This document shows positions 6,202-6,208 of a stretch of DNA of 6,208 nucleotides, in pieces; position 1 is the first letter of the stretch; every line of letters starts with the position of its first letter. Location: NCBI GenBank assembly GCA_025996755.1, contig BNTR01000144.1, forward strand, positions 1 to 6,208, given 5' to 3'. The notes beneath the pieces were generated by a model. The model made no database searches. It was not told where the DNA came from and was given only the letters and a program-made list of their open reading frames with translations. This stretch comes from Bacteroidia bacterium (GTDB lineage Bacteria > Bacteroidota > Bacteroidia > Bacteroidales > Azobacteroidaceae). A program made the position numbers and the translations under genes.

Positions 6202-6208
6202 ATAAACA
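6153..6208 (-). pseudogene. nusA: nusA, next internal fragment in inverted orientation
   Basis: Read on the minus strand from 6206, the codons give FIQRALSPAKISSIKLDE. This is the NusA segment that should follow NYSSN(L/T)QL in the plus-strand gene. The plus strand instead switches to its reverse complement at about 6153-6162, where CTCGTCTAA is compatible with both readings and so marks a probable short microhomology. This explains why the plus-strand frame stops at 6199-6201. Identity is clear from the highly conserved RALSPAK motif; an artefact is the likeliest cause. Confidence 0.88.

Overview
The window looks like a fragment of a Bacteroidales (phylum Bacteroidota) chromosome. The class I fumarase and NusA fragments are of the Bacteroidota type. 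Two intergenic promoters match the Bacteroidota consensus (TTTG, about 20 bp, TAnnTTTG). The central gene encodes a fimbrillin-family lipoprotein, a family characteristic of this order. I cannot name the genus from sequence alone.

Layout. Bases 1 to about 180 hold the middle of a class I fumarate hydratase gene on the minus strand. At about 171-182 the sequence switches abruptly to the plus strand of the same gene, which runs to its natural stop at 1070. A clear promoter follows at once (1071-1102). It drives one large gene (ATG at 1132, stop at 5142) for a 1336-residue lipoprotein with an N-terminal fimbrillin domain, several beta-sandwich (BACON/Ig-like) modules and a C-terminal right-handed beta-helix with about ten rungs. 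A 165-bp AT-rich gap (5143-5307) carries a second clear promoter, nested inverted repeats and a weak leader hairpin. nusA starts at 5308 and reads normally until about 6153-6162. There the sequence flips again: the last ~55 bases are the reverse complement of the next part of nusA, and the TGA at 6199-6201 is a product of that flip.

The main structural observation is that both ends of the window are fold-back (inverted) junctions inside conserved housekeeping genes. This most likely means the window is a whole assembled contig ending in chimeric joins of the kind made by multiple displacement amplification or library preparation. A real rearrangement is less likely. The fumarase and NusA reading frames here are therefore fragments of longer proteins, not natural short versions.

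The three genes do not form a functional pathway. Fumarase is central metabolism, the middle gene is a probable surface adhesin with its own promoter, and nusA is transcription machinery with its own promoter and no rimP directly upstream. The biologically most interesting object is the fimbrillin/beta-helix fusion protein.
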